Of a stretch of 64,000 nucleotides of DNA, positions 25,291 to 36,893 are shown in pieces. The translations under genes were made by a program, and so were the position numbers. Source of the stretch: Gammaproteobacteria bacterium (GTDB lineage Bacteria; Pseudomonadota; Gammaproteobacteria; Arenicellales; Poriferihabitantaceae); NCBI GenBank assembly GCA_024644945.1, contig JAHEGU010000001.1, positions 25,937-89,936 of the forward strand, in the 5' to 3' direction. The notes under the pieces are model-generated. The model saw only the letters and a list, made by a program, of their open reading frames with translations, was not told where the DNA came from and made no database searches. Numbering within the stretch: position 1 is the first letter of the stretch; each line of letters starts with the position of its first letter.

Positions 25291-26673
25291 TTGAGCAACT
25301 CTCAACTATGGCTTGACTGCCTTGATCGTTTAAAAACCGAAGTCTCGGACGATGAAATCAATACCTGGTTAACTCCATTACATACGATCGTAAACGATCA
25401 AACGATCAAACTTCTAGCGCCAAATCGCTATGTCCTGAATCATGTTAAACAAAACCTGTTTCAACATATTGAGTCTACGATTATTGCAATGGATTCCGGC
25501 GTCGATACGGTGCAGTGTGAAATTGGGAGTCACGGTAATGAGTCTGTTCCATTTACACAGTTAAAAACAAAAGCTGATGAAGAAAAACCCGCGGCAATGA
25601 CATTTGCCTCTGAGTTTGACGATGACATTAACGAATCCCCCCTGCCCTATACTGGTGGCCGGCTTAATAGAGACTATACTTTTGACACTCATGTCGAAGG
25701 GACTTCAAACCAATTAGCTCGCGCTGCCGCACAACAGGTTGGGATGCATCCTGGAAAATCATACAACCCTCTTTTTATCTATGGAGGGGTTGGTCTTGGT
25801 AAAACCCATTTGATGCAGGCCGCTGGTAACCTGATACATGATGGTAAACCCGAAGCGAAAGTGATTTACATCCGATCCGAGCTTTTCGTTAACGACATGG
25901 TTAAAGCACTCAAGAACAATACGATGAACGATTTCAAACGTTACTATCGTTCTCTAGATGCGCTGCTTATCGACGATATTCAATTCTTTGCCCGTAAAAC
26001 GCAATCTCAGGAAGAGTTCTTTCATACCTTCAACTCCCTTCTCGAAGGTCAACGTCAAATTATTATTACGAGTGATCGGATTCCTAAAGCAATGACCGAC
26101 GTTGAGGAAAGATTGATTTCTCGTTTTGGATCCGGCCTTACTGTCTCTATCGACCCACCCGAGCTCGAAACCCGTGTGGCAATTCTTGGAAAGAAAGCAA
26201 TCGAACGGAATATTACCTTACCAGAAGACGTTGCATTCTTTGTCGCCAACGCGGTACGTTCAAATGTCAGGGAGCTTGAGGGTGCGCTTCATCGAATCAT
26301 TGCCAGCTCCGGATTTACTGGACGACCTATCAATGTCGATCTGGCAAGAGAAGCCCTACGGGATTTACTGATGTATCGAGAGTCCCGCATTAACATTGAG
26401 AGTATCCAGCAAACTGTTGCAGAGTACTTCAAGATACGAGTCGCAGATTTGCTCTCTAAAAAACGTTCCAGAGATATTGCCCGGCCACGTCAGCTCGCGA
26501 TGGCATTCGCGAAGGAATACACTAATATGAGTTTGCCCCAGATTGGCGACCGGTTTGGCGGTCGGGATCACACTACAGTGCTGCACGCGTGCAGAAAAGT
26601 AGAGGACCTGCTCCAAACAGACAGCAAGGTACAGGAAGATCACCACAATCTCCAGCGCCTGATTGGTGCATAA
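25291..26673 (+). CDS. dnaA: Chromosomal replication initiator protein DnaA
   Basis: This is a 460-residue initiator starting at TTG 25291. The start fits the family N-terminus (LWLDCLDRLKTEVSDDEINTWL), which recruits DnaB and other factors. A variable linker (about 85-125) is followed by the AAA+ core with Walker A GGVGLGKTH (about 165-173) and Walker B LLIDDIQFF. The C-terminal helix-turn-helix has the box-binding RDHTTVLHACRKV (about 427-439). DnaA binds DnaA boxes and opens oriC. The usual rpmH-rnpA neighbours are missing upstream; a Cpx-like system stands there instead. Confidence 0.98.
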   Translation: MSNSQLWLDCLDRLKTEVSDDEINTWLTPLHTIVNDQTIKLLAPNRYVLNHVKQNLFQHIESTIIAMDSGVDTVQCEIGSHGNESVPFTQLKTKADEEKPAAMTFASEFDDDINESPLPYTGGRLNRDYTFDTHVEGTSNQLARAAAQQVGMHPGKSYNPLFIYGGVGLGKTHLMQAAGNLIHDGKPEAKVIYIRSELFVNDMVKALKNNTMNDFKRYYRSLDALLIDDIQFFARKTQSQEEFFHTFNSLLEGQRQIIITSDRIPKAMTDVEERLISRFGSGLTVSIDPPELETRVAILGKKAIERNITLPEDVAFFVANAVRSNVRELEGALHRIIASSGFTGRPINVDLAREALRDLLMYRESRINIESIQQTVAEYFKIRVADLLSKKRSRDIARPRQLAMAFAKEYTNMSLPQIGDRFGGRDHTTVLHACRKVEDLLQTDSKVQEDHHNLQRLIGA

Positions 26674-26992
26674 ATAAAGGGTAGTTCGCGCTTATCTATT
26701 GTAGCTGAAAACAAAGCAGACACTTCGAGCGTCGCGGTTTTTACCTTGCTCTAAGAGATCCGACAGCAATTAGAACTGGCTGAATAACTTGTGGTTAGCC
26801 TGTGGAAAAACAGGCCTTTTTCTGTGTACTGTTTGTAGATAATATTAGCCCACATTTTGTTATCTGGTTGTACAGTGTTTAAGCGTCTTTTTGCCACATT
26901 TGTTTGAACAACAACTGTTTGATAAATAATGTTAATTTCGAGTTGTTAACATATTCACAGGGCCTAATATTACTACTACTAATAAGTTAAAT
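26674..26992. other. dnaA-dnaN intergenic region
   Basis: This 319-bp non-coding stretch begins with the dnaA terminator region. It has DnaA-box-like sequences: TGTAGATAA (26834-26842, one mismatch) and TGTGGTTAG (26790-26798, two mismatches). Its second half is AT-rich and probably carries the dnaN promoter. It could contribute to origin function, but no perfect DnaA box is present. Confidence 0.5.
26798..26822 (+). terminator. Rho-independent terminator after dnaA
   Basis: Stem GCCTGT (26798-26803) pairs with ACAGGC (26810-26815) over a 6-nt loop GGAAAA, followed by CTTTTTC. The hairpin and T-run lie 124 bp past the dnaA stop, suggesting that dnaA transcription ends before dnaN. Confidence 0.75.
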
Positions 26993-28096
26993 ATGAAAAT
27001 TAAAATTGATAGATCAGAGTTATTACCTACATTGGCTCTGGTAAGCAGCGTAGTGGAAAAGAGACAAACCTTACCTATTCTCGCGAATCTCTATTTTGGT
27101 GTTGAAGACAAAAAGATGACGTTAGTTGGAACTGATCTTGAGGTAGAAATATCGGAGGCTATAGAGGGGGTGCAAGGCGAAAATGGCAATTTTACAGTAT
27201 CTACACGTAAAATCTTAGATATATCGCGCATGTTACCGGATAATGCATCGATCTCCTTTAAAAGTGATGGTGAAAAAGTAGTCGTTACTTCAGGTAGAAG
27301 TCGCTATACATTGAAAACGTTACCTGCCGATGAATTTCCTAGAATAGAAACAGGAAATTGGGAAGAAAGATTTAAAATCAATCAGATATCTCTTAAAAGA
27401 CTTCTCGAGAAGACTTCTTTTGCGATGGCGGTGCAAGATGTACGTTATTACCTGAATGGTGTGCTGCTAGAAATCGGCCAGAACAGATTACGTGCAATTG
27501 CCACCGACGGTCATAGGCTTGCGCAAAGTGAAGAAGAAATCGATTTATCGATTAACAATATCCGCCAAGTCATCGTACCCAGGAAAGCGATATCCGAAAT
27601 CGCGAGATTTCTGGATAATGACGAAGAGGTACAAATTCTGATCGAGGTTAGTAAGAACCACCTTAGACTCTCTAAAAATAACACCACACTCATTACAAAG
27701 CTGATTGATGGAAAATTCCCAGAGTTTAAGGGGGTGTTGGATACGGAATTGAATATTGTAGTTCCCGTGAATAGATCTGAACTGATTGATACCTTAACCA
27801 GGGCCGCAGTGTTAACAACGGACAGATTTAAGGGTGTAAAACTTACCCTTAAGGATGGCACGTTGTCCGTTACGGCGAATAATCCTGAACAGGAAGAAGC
27901 TCTTGAAGAAATGGGTGTGGAGTTTAAGGGCGATAGTGTGGAAACGGGGTACAACGTGGCTTATTTGATCGATGCGGCGCGGGTTATTTCCGGTGAGAAT
28001 GTGGAACTGCATTTCCAGGGTAACGATGGAATATGCATACTTAAACAGCCAGGTGATGAAACCTCTACGTGGTTAGTGATGCCGATGCGTATATAG
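26993..28096 (+). CDS. dnaN: DNA polymerase III beta subunit (sliding clamp)
   Basis: The 367-residue protein matches the beta clamp in length and sequence throughout: MKIKIDRSELLPTLALVSSVVEKRQTLPILANL at the start, VRYYLNGVLLEI in the middle, and the C-terminal MPMRI typical of clamps, part of the client-binding pocket. It forms a ring dimer tethering the polymerase to DNA. It follows dnaA by 319 bp with its own probable promoter. A strong terminator 21 bp after the stop separates it from the region where recF is usually found. Confidence 0.98.
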   Translation: MKIKIDRSELLPTLALVSSVVEKRQTLPILANLYFGVEDKKMTLVGTDLEVEISEAIEGVQGENGNFTVSTRKILDISRMLPDNASISFKSDGEKVVVTSGRSRYTLKTLPADEFPRIETGNWEERFKINQISLKRLLEKTSFAMAVQDVRYYLNGVLLEIGQNRLRAIATDGHRLAQSEEEIDLSINNIRQVIVPRKAISEIARFLDNDEEVQILIEVSKNHLRLSKNNTTLITKLIDGKFPEFKGVLDTELNIVVPVNRSELIDTLTRAAVLTTDRFKGVKLTLKDGTLSVTANNPEQEEALEEMGVEFKGDSVETGYNVAYLIDAARVISGENVELHFQGNDGICILKQPGDETSTWLVMPMRI

Positions 28097-28116
28097 TGCG
28101 TTTTTACCTATTCACT

Positions 28117-28142
28117 AAAGCCGGCGAAGTGCCGGCTTTTTC
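28117..28142 (+). terminator. Rho-independent terminator after dnaN
   Basis: AAAGCCGGC (28117-28125) and GCCGGCTTT (28131-28139) form a perfect 9-bp stem with a 5-nt loop (GAAGT) and run into a T tract. It lies directly after dnaN and just before the first parS palindrome. Confidence 0.93.
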
Positions 28143-28143
28143 A

Positions 28144-28159
28144 TGTTTCACGTGAAACA
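28144..28159. other. parS centromere site 1
   Basis: TGTTTCACGTGAAACA is a perfect 16-bp palindrome identical to the conserved bacterial parS sequence bound by ParB. ParB loads here and spreads to form the segregation complex. It is 48 bp after the dnaN stop. Confidence 0.93.
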
Positions 28160-29014
28160 TCCGTGTTTAGATAGTTGGTCTGGATATTTAGGAAGTAGTG
28201 GAAAACTGCGTTTATGCAGTTCGATAGATATCTTTCATAACCTCTCCAGCTTCCTAACTGACATTAGAATCTAAAAGAATCGTACGGATAATTTTTTGCT
28301 TACAATGAACCCTAGAGCGGAGTAATTCAACTAGTATTGGCATAGACCAAAGGGCTTGGGTAATAATTTGACATATCAGACAGCAGACTCTTTGCAATCC
28401 ACCCCATTTAATAGTTGTTTTAGAAGCAAGCATAATATTGCTGAAGTGGGTTTCTGCTTCGGGATAATCATACCCACAGACAGATAGGGCCTTTCATAAA
28501 TACCACGCCATTTTTGGTTAATGTCACCCCGTCAGGCATGGTGGATGGATTCAAATTGTCGTTCATCTACCTACCCTTAACGGATTGTTCGATTGGAACT
28601 CTCGATAATGGCAGTTTTAGTCAGTTGTTCTGGTTGAGAACGCTGCAGACGGATACTTTCCTTCTATGCCTTGGTCTGAATTTCCCGCTAAATACGTGAC
28701 GGAGTTATTCGATCGAATGGCCTTTAGTTTGCTACGCGAATCAATTATCTGGCCGAATGCAGGCATAATTATCAGTACGGGTAATCATAGATCAATTTCA
28801 ACATCTAAGAATTCTAGATTGTAGTCCTCGATTACATTTAATTTACGAAACACAAGATCGTAAGCCACCTAACTATGGATTCTCTGCTTCTTTGCCAATT
28901 CGAAATTTCTGGCTTTCCAAGCCTGCGAATTTCTTTATATGTAAAATCTCCTGTAGACAAAAAATTTTACTTCTAAGCCCAACTAACTACCAGGAAATTA
29001 CCGCTAAACCACAA

Positions 29015-29030
29015 TGTTCCACGTGAAACA
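29015..29030. other. parS centromere site 2
   Basis: TGTTCCACGTGAAACA matches the classical 16-bp parS consensus with one asymmetric position (C at base 5). It lies 871 bp from site 1 and 474 bp before gyrB. Two sites close together fit the usual clustering of parS near oriC. Confidence 0.92.
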
Positions 29031-29485
29031 GCAGTGGATCGATCGCAAATTAGAATAAGCGGGTGACAGGGGCTTACTGGGACTCGCTGACAGTATAGAT
29101 CGGAAGGAAGCGCATTTCGAATTGTACTGAGTCGGGCAGACCATTATCGGACCGCTGAGATAAAAGGACAGGTATAGCTTCGTAATTTATCGAGGAGGGG
29201 TCTATAGGGGCATAGTAAAACATGGACATAACCCCAAGGGTTTCGTCGAAATCAATAAAATGGTTATTAAAACTATACTTATATAAAATAAATTATTGTT
29301 TTAAAAGAATATATTTATCTATCGAGTTTCATATAAAAAATGTGTTTGTAATGGTTACTGGCTCTATAAGTTATGAAACTTGGTGTACAGCTAAGTAGTT
29401 GATATTACAAAACTAATAATTGTTATAGTAAGCAAGGTAATAGCCCGGAAACAGGCTTTTCTATGTTAAAATCAAGCACTTATAA

Positions 29486-31900
<2,415 letters not shown>

Positions 31901-32224
31901 CCGCGAAATTTGACATCGAAGCATTCTCTATAGGGTGCCAGCTCTGATCTGAATTAATACAGATGAGGCGCTGAATTTCGTTTTGTCTCGAAATAGGTCC
32001 TTAGTGCAACTATACAACTCGTATTTCTGGCACCGTGCATAGGGGCTTGGAATCCAGTATAAACAGCAACCGGATTAAACAAGCCAACGCCGTCGTCAAT
32101 TAGATCCTGGCCTTTGTCTGGATATAGAGAGAGTCGCGATCACATTGTCGAAAGAACCCTTCTGCGCCGAGTAACGAAGTAGCTGACGTCGGGAAACAAT
32201 CTAACGAGACATTTATTCTACTGT
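31901..32224. other. Intergenic region after gyrB
   Basis: This 324-bp region lies between gyrB and the convergent HD-domain gene. No open frame of note, tRNA or strong hairpin with a T-run was found, so the gyrB terminator is not obvious. Confidence 0.5.
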
Positions 32225-32806
32225 CTAATAGTCGAAATTCCTCGGTTCGGCGAAGACGCTCTCGACCATAGGTCGAAAAAATTCCAGTGGCTTGGAGGTA
32301 AAGTCCGGGTCAAAGCAGTTCTGATCGTAATTGGCGCAAAAATTAACACAGTCCTGGTACCAGGGATTGTCCTTGTGCACGTCTCGCGCATTGCGGTCCC
32401 GGTCAAAATGGTGGGCGTAGTAGTAAGCCTGGAACAACCCGTGATGTTTGATGATCCAGTGAACGCGCTCAGAAACGTAGGGTCTCAGAATAGCTGCAGC
32501 CATCTCACTGTGTGAATGAGGCGCTAGAGGGTCGCCAATGTCATGCAGGAGCGCAGCCACGACCATTTCTTCATCCTCACCCTCTTCCCAGGCCCTTGTC
32601 GCAGACTGCAGAGAATGCTCCAGCCTGGAAACTTTATATCCACCAAATGAGTGCTCAAGCTGGCTCAGCGCGTCGAGTAAGCGATCGGGCAGGGATTTGT
32701 TATAGACATGTTCCTGCTCAGTCAGAAAAACATACTCGTCCTTGGTTCCATCCTCCATGTGAATAAAGTCGACTGTTTTTAATGGTTGATTCATGTCATA
32801 GGCCAA
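32225..32806 (-). CDS. HD-domain protein (PhnZ/TmpB-like oxygenase or phosphohydrolase)
   Basis: This 193-residue HD-domain protein has metal ligands His64 (RLEHSLQ), His88-Asp89 (ALLHDIGD), further His at 97/99, and HH at 121-122. The compact layout with a second histidine group resembles the PhnZ/TmpB group, HD oxygenases of phosphonate metabolism with a mixed-valent di-iron site, as well as ordinary HD phosphohydrolases. No phosphonate genes lie nearby, so the activity cannot be decided. It is 30 bp upstream of the gyrB-side gap and converges on gyrB; the arsC-like gene precedes it on the same strand by 30 bp, hinting at a small operon. Confidence 0.72.
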   Translation of the reverse strand: MAYDMNQPLKTVDFIHMEDGTKDEYVFLTEQEHVYNKSLPDRLLDALSQLEHSFGGYKVSRLEHSLQSATRAWEEGEDEEMVVAALLHDIGDPLAPHSHSEMAAAILRPYVSERVHWIIKHHGLFQAYYYAHHFDRDRNARDVHKDNPWYQDCVNFCANYDQNCFDPDFTSKPLEFFRPMVESVFAEPRNFDY

Positions 32807-32836
32807 TTAGTTTATTTGGAATACAGTCTTTGGGCG

Positions 32837-33184
32837 CTATCTAAATAACGATAGTACTGCTTCGGGGGGTCGACCAATAACCGCTTTGCCAGCGTGTGTG
32901 ACAATAGGTCGTTCCAGCAAAATGGGGTTTTCCAGTATCCGTTCAATTAATATGTGCTCGTCTTGAGCGCTATCAGCAATATTAAGTTCTTTATAAATTG
33001 ATTCGCCGGTTCGCATGATATCGTGGACAGAGCATCCAAGAGCCACCGTAATTTCCTTAAGCATCTCGCCATTTGGCGGAGTGTCGAGATACAACACTAC
33101 TTCCGTGTCTACCCCATGTTCTTGGAGCAGTGCTAGAGTCGCCCGGGATTTTGAGCAGCGTGGATTATGATAAATGCGCGTCAC
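32837..33184 (-). CDS. ArsC/YfgD-family thioredoxin-fold protein
   Basis: The 115-residue protein begins TRIYHNPRCSKSR, with the reactive Cys10 of the glutaredoxin-dependent arsenate reductase family, and ends with LERPIVTHAGKAVIGRPPE, holding the conserved Arg residues of that family. Members either reduce arsenate to arsenite or, like YfgD, have no proven role. There is no arsenite pump or arsR nearby, so a YfgD-like housekeeping role is more likely than arsenic resistance. Confidence 0.85.
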   Translation of the reverse strand: MTRIYHNPRCSKSRATLALLQEHGVDTEVVLYLDTPPNGEMLKEITVALGCSVHDIMRTGESIYKELNIADSAQDEHILIERILENPILLERPIVTHAGKAVIGRPPEAVLSLFR

Positions 33185-33261
33185 AGGATATCTGCACCAG
33201 TAAAAAGTCTATTGGTATACTGATGAGAATATAAAACCGTTGCCGCCTGGAGGCAATACAG

Positions 33262-34137
33262 TTGAATCTATCCATACAGACAGGGAGTCATCTGATACAG
33301 ATTATCACCGGAATACTGAGGCGCTTCGACCAAGATCGATGCTTCAGAGTAGCTTCCGCCCTGGCGTTTACCACGCTGCTGGCATTGGTGCCGTTGGCTA
33401 CGGTGATATTCTCAATGTTGTCGCTGTTCCCCGTTTTTGAGCATTGGTCCGGCGAGGTGGAGGCATTCATTTTCAAAAACTTTGTGCCAACAGCGGGAGA
33501 CGCCGTCAGCACTTACATCCGAGAATTCTCCAGTCAGGCCGGCCGCCTGACTGCAGTCGGCCTGATTTTCTTGCTGGTAAGCACGTTGTTACTACTTTCA
33601 ACTATTGAAGATGCTTTCAATGACATTTGGCGGGTAAAACGCGGAAGACTCCTGTTTCAAAGGCTGCTTCTATATTGGGCAGTCGTAACATTAGGGCCCA
33701 TGTTGACAGCTGTCAGCTTGTCAATGAGCTCCACTCTGCTCTCGATGAAGATGTTCTCCGATCAATCGTTAGTTGCAGGGGCAACGCAGTTCATACTGGG
33801 GTACTTACCCATTTTATTTGAGTTAGGGGCCTATATCGTTTTTTATAAGGCGATACCAAATACCCAAGTTAAGATGCGCCACGCCTTAATAGGCGCTGTG
33901 GTGGCCACAATCTTGTTTGAGCTGACCAAGCTCGGGTTCGCTTTTTACATTCTAAACTTTCGTTCCTATCAACTTATTTATGGCGCGCTTGCGACCATAC
34001 CAATATTTTTTATCTGGGTGTATCTTTGCTGGCTGGTAATGTTGCTCGGCGCTGTGGTGGCAGCAGAGTTAAAAACCCGGGAACAGGAGCTAGCGAAAAA
34101 GGCTGTAGCTGGAGAGGCTTTAATAAGCGCCAGCTAA
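33262..34137 (+). CDS. YihY/UPF0761 family inner-membrane protein
   Basis: The 291-residue protein has about six hydrophobic segments and the family pattern: ASALAFTTLLALVPLATVIFSML near the start, then STIEDAFNDIWRVKRGR, and IYGALATIPIFFIWVYLCWLVMLLGAVVAAE near the end. This family was once called ribonuclease BN, an assignment now known to be wrong; the function is unclear, possibly transport. The start is a TTG at 33262, since no ATG precedes the first helix. It diverges from the ArsC-like gene and converges with mrcB. Confidence 0.85.
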   Translation: MNLSIQTGSHLIQIITGILRRFDQDRCFRVASALAFTTLLALVPLATVIFSMLSLFPVFEHWSGEVEAFIFKNFVPTAGDAVSTYIREFSSQAGRLTAVGLIFLLVSTLLLLSTIEDAFNDIWRVKRGRLLFQRLLLYWAVVTLGPMLTAVSLSMSSTLLSMKMFSDQSLVAGATQFILGYLPILFELGAYIVFYKAIPNTQVKMRHALIGAVVATILFELTKLGFAFYILNFRSYQLIYGALATIPIFFIWVYLCWLVMLLGAVVAAELKTREQELAKKAVAGEALISAS

Positions 34138-34147
34138 TCAGAAACCA

Positions 34148-36520
34148 CTAGCGCTCTTGTTCAATGCTGCGTTCTATAACTTTTGGAATAGTCTTGGGAT
34201 CCGCGACTTGAATATTAAACCAGCTTTGGACCCGGCCCAGAACACCGGCGCAGGGGGAGTATTTTCTTATCGGATCGCTGCGCATCACAGGTATTGAGAG
34301 TCTATCGGTGCATCCGAATTTGGCCAGCAAACCGTTAGAGGGGTCGACTTCCACATACTCTATTTCATCCGGCGGATCGAATTGCGCGGGCTGCAGCCAT
34401 AAATCAGACATAATCTTTTCCCACACACGCATCGCACCGCTGGATCCGGTTAAACCAAACGGTTTATTATCATCCCGGCCAACCCACACCACGCTAAGCA
34501 GATTGCCACTATAACCTGCGAACCAGCTGTCTCGGTAATTATCAGTCGTGCCGGTTTTCCCGGCGAGTTGCAGCGCGGGATCGAAACGCCCCGCAAGGCG
34601 GGCTGCGGTACCTCGCCGCACTACCTGTTTCAAAGCATAATCCACCAGGTAAGCAGGGCCCTGCTCAATGACCTGTTTTTGTTTTTGTGAGAATCGCGCG
34701 ATCGCTTCGTTTTGTCTGTTGCTGATATTGCTGATGGATCTAAGTGGTGCGCGAATACCGTGATTGGCAATGGACTGGTACAGCTGCGCGATCTCCAACG
34801 GGCTATGATCATTCGCGCCGAGCAGAAGCGACGGGTAGTCTTTGAGTTCTCGGCTGATACCCAGCCTATTTATGGTCTCAATTACGTTTTCAACCCCCAC
34901 AGACATACCGACTCTAACGGTGGGAACGTTATAAGAGCGAGTCAGTGCCTCCAGAACATTGGTTTTTCCACGGAAGGTCTGGTCGTAGTTCTGAGGTGAC
35001 CAGGCGTCACCATTTGGAGGGGTTAGTGTAAGAGGAGTGTCTTCGACCATGGTTGCCAGATTGTATCTGGCCGGTTGCTCAAGGGCGGTCAAGTACACCA
35101 GGGGTTTGACCAAGCTGCCGATAGGCCGTTGCGCATCTATAGCGCGATTGAAACCGGAATATCCTCTCTGACGGTCTCCTACCAGACCCAGGATATCGCC
35201 ACTTTGCACCTCAATAACAATCACGGCGCCTTGCAGTACACCGGATTCAATTCCATGGTCTTTTTCCAGAACGGACAGCGTACTGGATAACCCGGTCTGA
35301 GCGGTAGACTGGACATCAGGATCCAGCGTGGTGAACAGCTTAAGCCCATCGCTTCGCAATACATCTTCGGAAAAGTACTGTCGAATCTGTCTGTGCAGAT
35401 AATCGACGTAAGCCGGAAATCGATTATTGGTTGATGGCCGGTGAGGTGCAATATCCAACGGTAGTTCCACCAACGTGCGTGCCGTTACATCGGTTATAGC
35501 GCCCACCTTGGCCAGGGTTTTTAAAACTAGATTGCGTCGCGACAACGCTCGTTCTGGATGTCGTCTTGGATTGTAGTAAGACGGCGCGGGAATCATGCCG
35601 ACCAGAAGAGCGGTCTCATGCAGTTTAAGCTGCTCGACAGGGCGAGCAAAATAGTATTCGCTCGCCAGGGCGAACCCGTGCACGGCACGGTTGCCGGCCT
35701 GGCCCAGAAAAATCTCGTTAAGGTAGTGCTCGAGAATTTCCGCTTTGCTGTATCGAAGCTCCATTACGATGGCCATCAGAGCCTCGGTGGCTTTTCTTGA
35801 TATGGAGCGCTCGGGGCTTAAAAACAAATTTTTCACTAGCTGTTGAGTGATTGTGCTTCCGCCCTGAACAGCCTGCCTCTTGATCAGGTTGTTATAGAAC
35901 GCTCGAAGTATGGCAACCAGGTCAATACCAATATGACTCTCAAAATTACGATCCTCCATGGCTAACAGGGCCTGTATCAGAAGCTCTGGCATCTGGTGTA
36001 GTTTGAGTGCGATGCGGTCTTCGTAAGGGCCGAGCTGAAGGCTGCCAATAAACTCGGGTTCGAGGGCGGCCGAGTCCAAGTGATTGCCGTTGGCATGGTC
36101 GAGGATTCGGCTTAAGCCGGCTTCACCGAATTCAAGGCGAACCAGAGGAGGTTGGTCAGGCGTGCCAGGAACAGGGTTAATAAATACGTCCATCCGGTTT
36201 CCCGCAACCACATAACTGCCGGCCCCAGACACTCTGTCAACTCTGCGATAACCAAGATAATCCAGCGTATCGGTAACCTTGTCCTGACCCATATTTCGGT
36301 TTGGCGCGAGTATCAGTGAACGCGCATAGATGTGAGCTGGTTGGGGATGAATGCCCGCCTCGAACCGTTGTTGAATCTGGTAATCAAGATAAATCAGAAA
36401 ACCGATGATACATAAAATGATGGCGATAGAAACTTTAAAAACCACTGGCCAGAAGAAGCCAAAAGAGAAAGCCGGCGGTTTTGTTTGACGCTTACGTGCC
36501 TTTTTTTTACGAGTCACCAT
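34148..36520 (-). CDS. mrcB: Penicillin-binding protein 1B
   Basis: This is a bifunctional peptidoglycan synthase of 790 residues (ATG 36520; an in-frame TTG 6 bp upstream is possible). The short basic cytoplasmic tail (VTRKKKARKRQTK) and one TM helix anchor it. A UB2H-like domain is followed by the glycosyltransferase domain (ALLAMEDRNFESHIGID, GGSTITQQLVKN) and the transpeptidase with SxxK in GSLVKP, SYN in TRSYNVPT and KTGT in LAGKTGTTDNYRD. It polymerises and crosslinks cell-wall strands. A small DUF2007-type gene lies just upstream on the same strand. Confidence 0.96.
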   Translation of the reverse strand: MVTRKKKARKRQTKPPAFSFGFFWPVVFKVSIAIILCIIGFLIYLDYQIQQRFEAGIHPQPAHIYARSLILAPNRNMGQDKVTDTLDYLGYRRVDRVSGAGSYVVAGNRMDVFINPVPGTPDQPPLVRLEFGEAGLSRILDHANGNHLDSAALEPEFIGSLQLGPYEDRIALKLHQMPELLIQALLAMEDRNFESHIGIDLVAILRAFYNNLIKRQAVQGGSTITQQLVKNLFLSPERSISRKATEALMAIVMELRYSKAEILEHYLNEIFLGQAGNRAVHGFALASEYYFARPVEQLKLHETALLVGMIPAPSYYNPRRHPERALSRRNLVLKTLAKVGAITDVTARTLVELPLDIAPHRPSTNNRFPAYVDYLHRQIRQYFSEDVLRSDGLKLFTTLDPDVQSTAQTGLSSTLSVLEKDHGIESGVLQGAVIVIEVQSGDILGLVGDRQRGYSGFNRAIDAQRPIGSLVKPLVYLTALEQPARYNLATMVEDTPLTLTPPNGDAWSPQNYDQTFRGKTNVLEALTRSYNVPTVRVGMSVGVENVIETINRLGISRELKDYPSLLLGANDHSPLEIAQLYQSIANHGIRAPLRSISNISNRQNEAIARFSQKQKQVIEQGPAYLVDYALKQVVRRGTAARLAGRFDPALQLAGKTGTTDNYRDSWFAGYSGNLLSVVWVGRDDNKPFGLTGSSGAMRVWEKIMSDLWLQPAQFDPPDEIEYVEVDPSNGLLAKFGCTDRLSIPVMRSDPIRKYSPCAGVLGRVQSWFNIQVADPKTIPKVIERSIEQER

Positions 36521-36526
36521 CAGCAA

Positions 36527-36823
36527 TCAAAGCTGAAGCTGACACTTCCAGCAAATATCGAACCCTGCTGGATTGGATTCCCGGCAATGCTGGCAAAAAA
36601 TGGTTTTATCGCTATCACCAAATTCAATCTGGGAGATTAATTGTCTGGCCAGGGACAGGTCTGAATCGCGTCTAACCCAGACCTCGGGTGAAGTAACCGG
36701 CAGTTCACCCACGGCGCCGAGGGCATTCTGATGAAAAATCTCGCAGGGCACCCCGTTGCCGTGCAGCCAGTCAGCAACCAGTTGACAGTCTATCAGCGTG
36801 TCCGCGCTATAGGCTCTCTTCAT
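36527..36823 (-). CDS. DUF2007-like protein with C-terminal zinc ribbon
   Basis: This is a 98-residue protein, starting at MKRAYSADTLIDCQLVADWLHGNGVPCEIFHQNA, the pattern of the DUF2007 (putative signal-transducing) family, whose members bind unknown ligands. It ends with CQHCRESNPAGFDICWKC, two CxxC pairs that form a zinc ribbon. An in-frame ATG 36 bp upstream is less likely, because its product has no family homology there. The stop lies 6 bp before the mrcB start, so the two genes are probably co-transcribed. Confidence 0.78.
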   Translation of the reverse strand: MKRAYSADTLIDCQLVADWLHGNGVPCEIFHQNALGAVGELPVTSPEVWVRRDSDLSLARQLISQIEFGDSDKTIFCQHCRESNPAGFDICWKCQLQL

Positions 36824-36893
36824 TGAGGTAGTGATACTCCATGACACCAACAGCGGCAATTAATCACACGAAACAATGATCAAAATGCGCTAG

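Noticed and set aside
28514..28699. A 61-codon frame between dnaN and gyrB, considered as a recF remnant
   Set aside because: Its translation shows no P-loop or other RecF feature, and flanking frames are full of stops.
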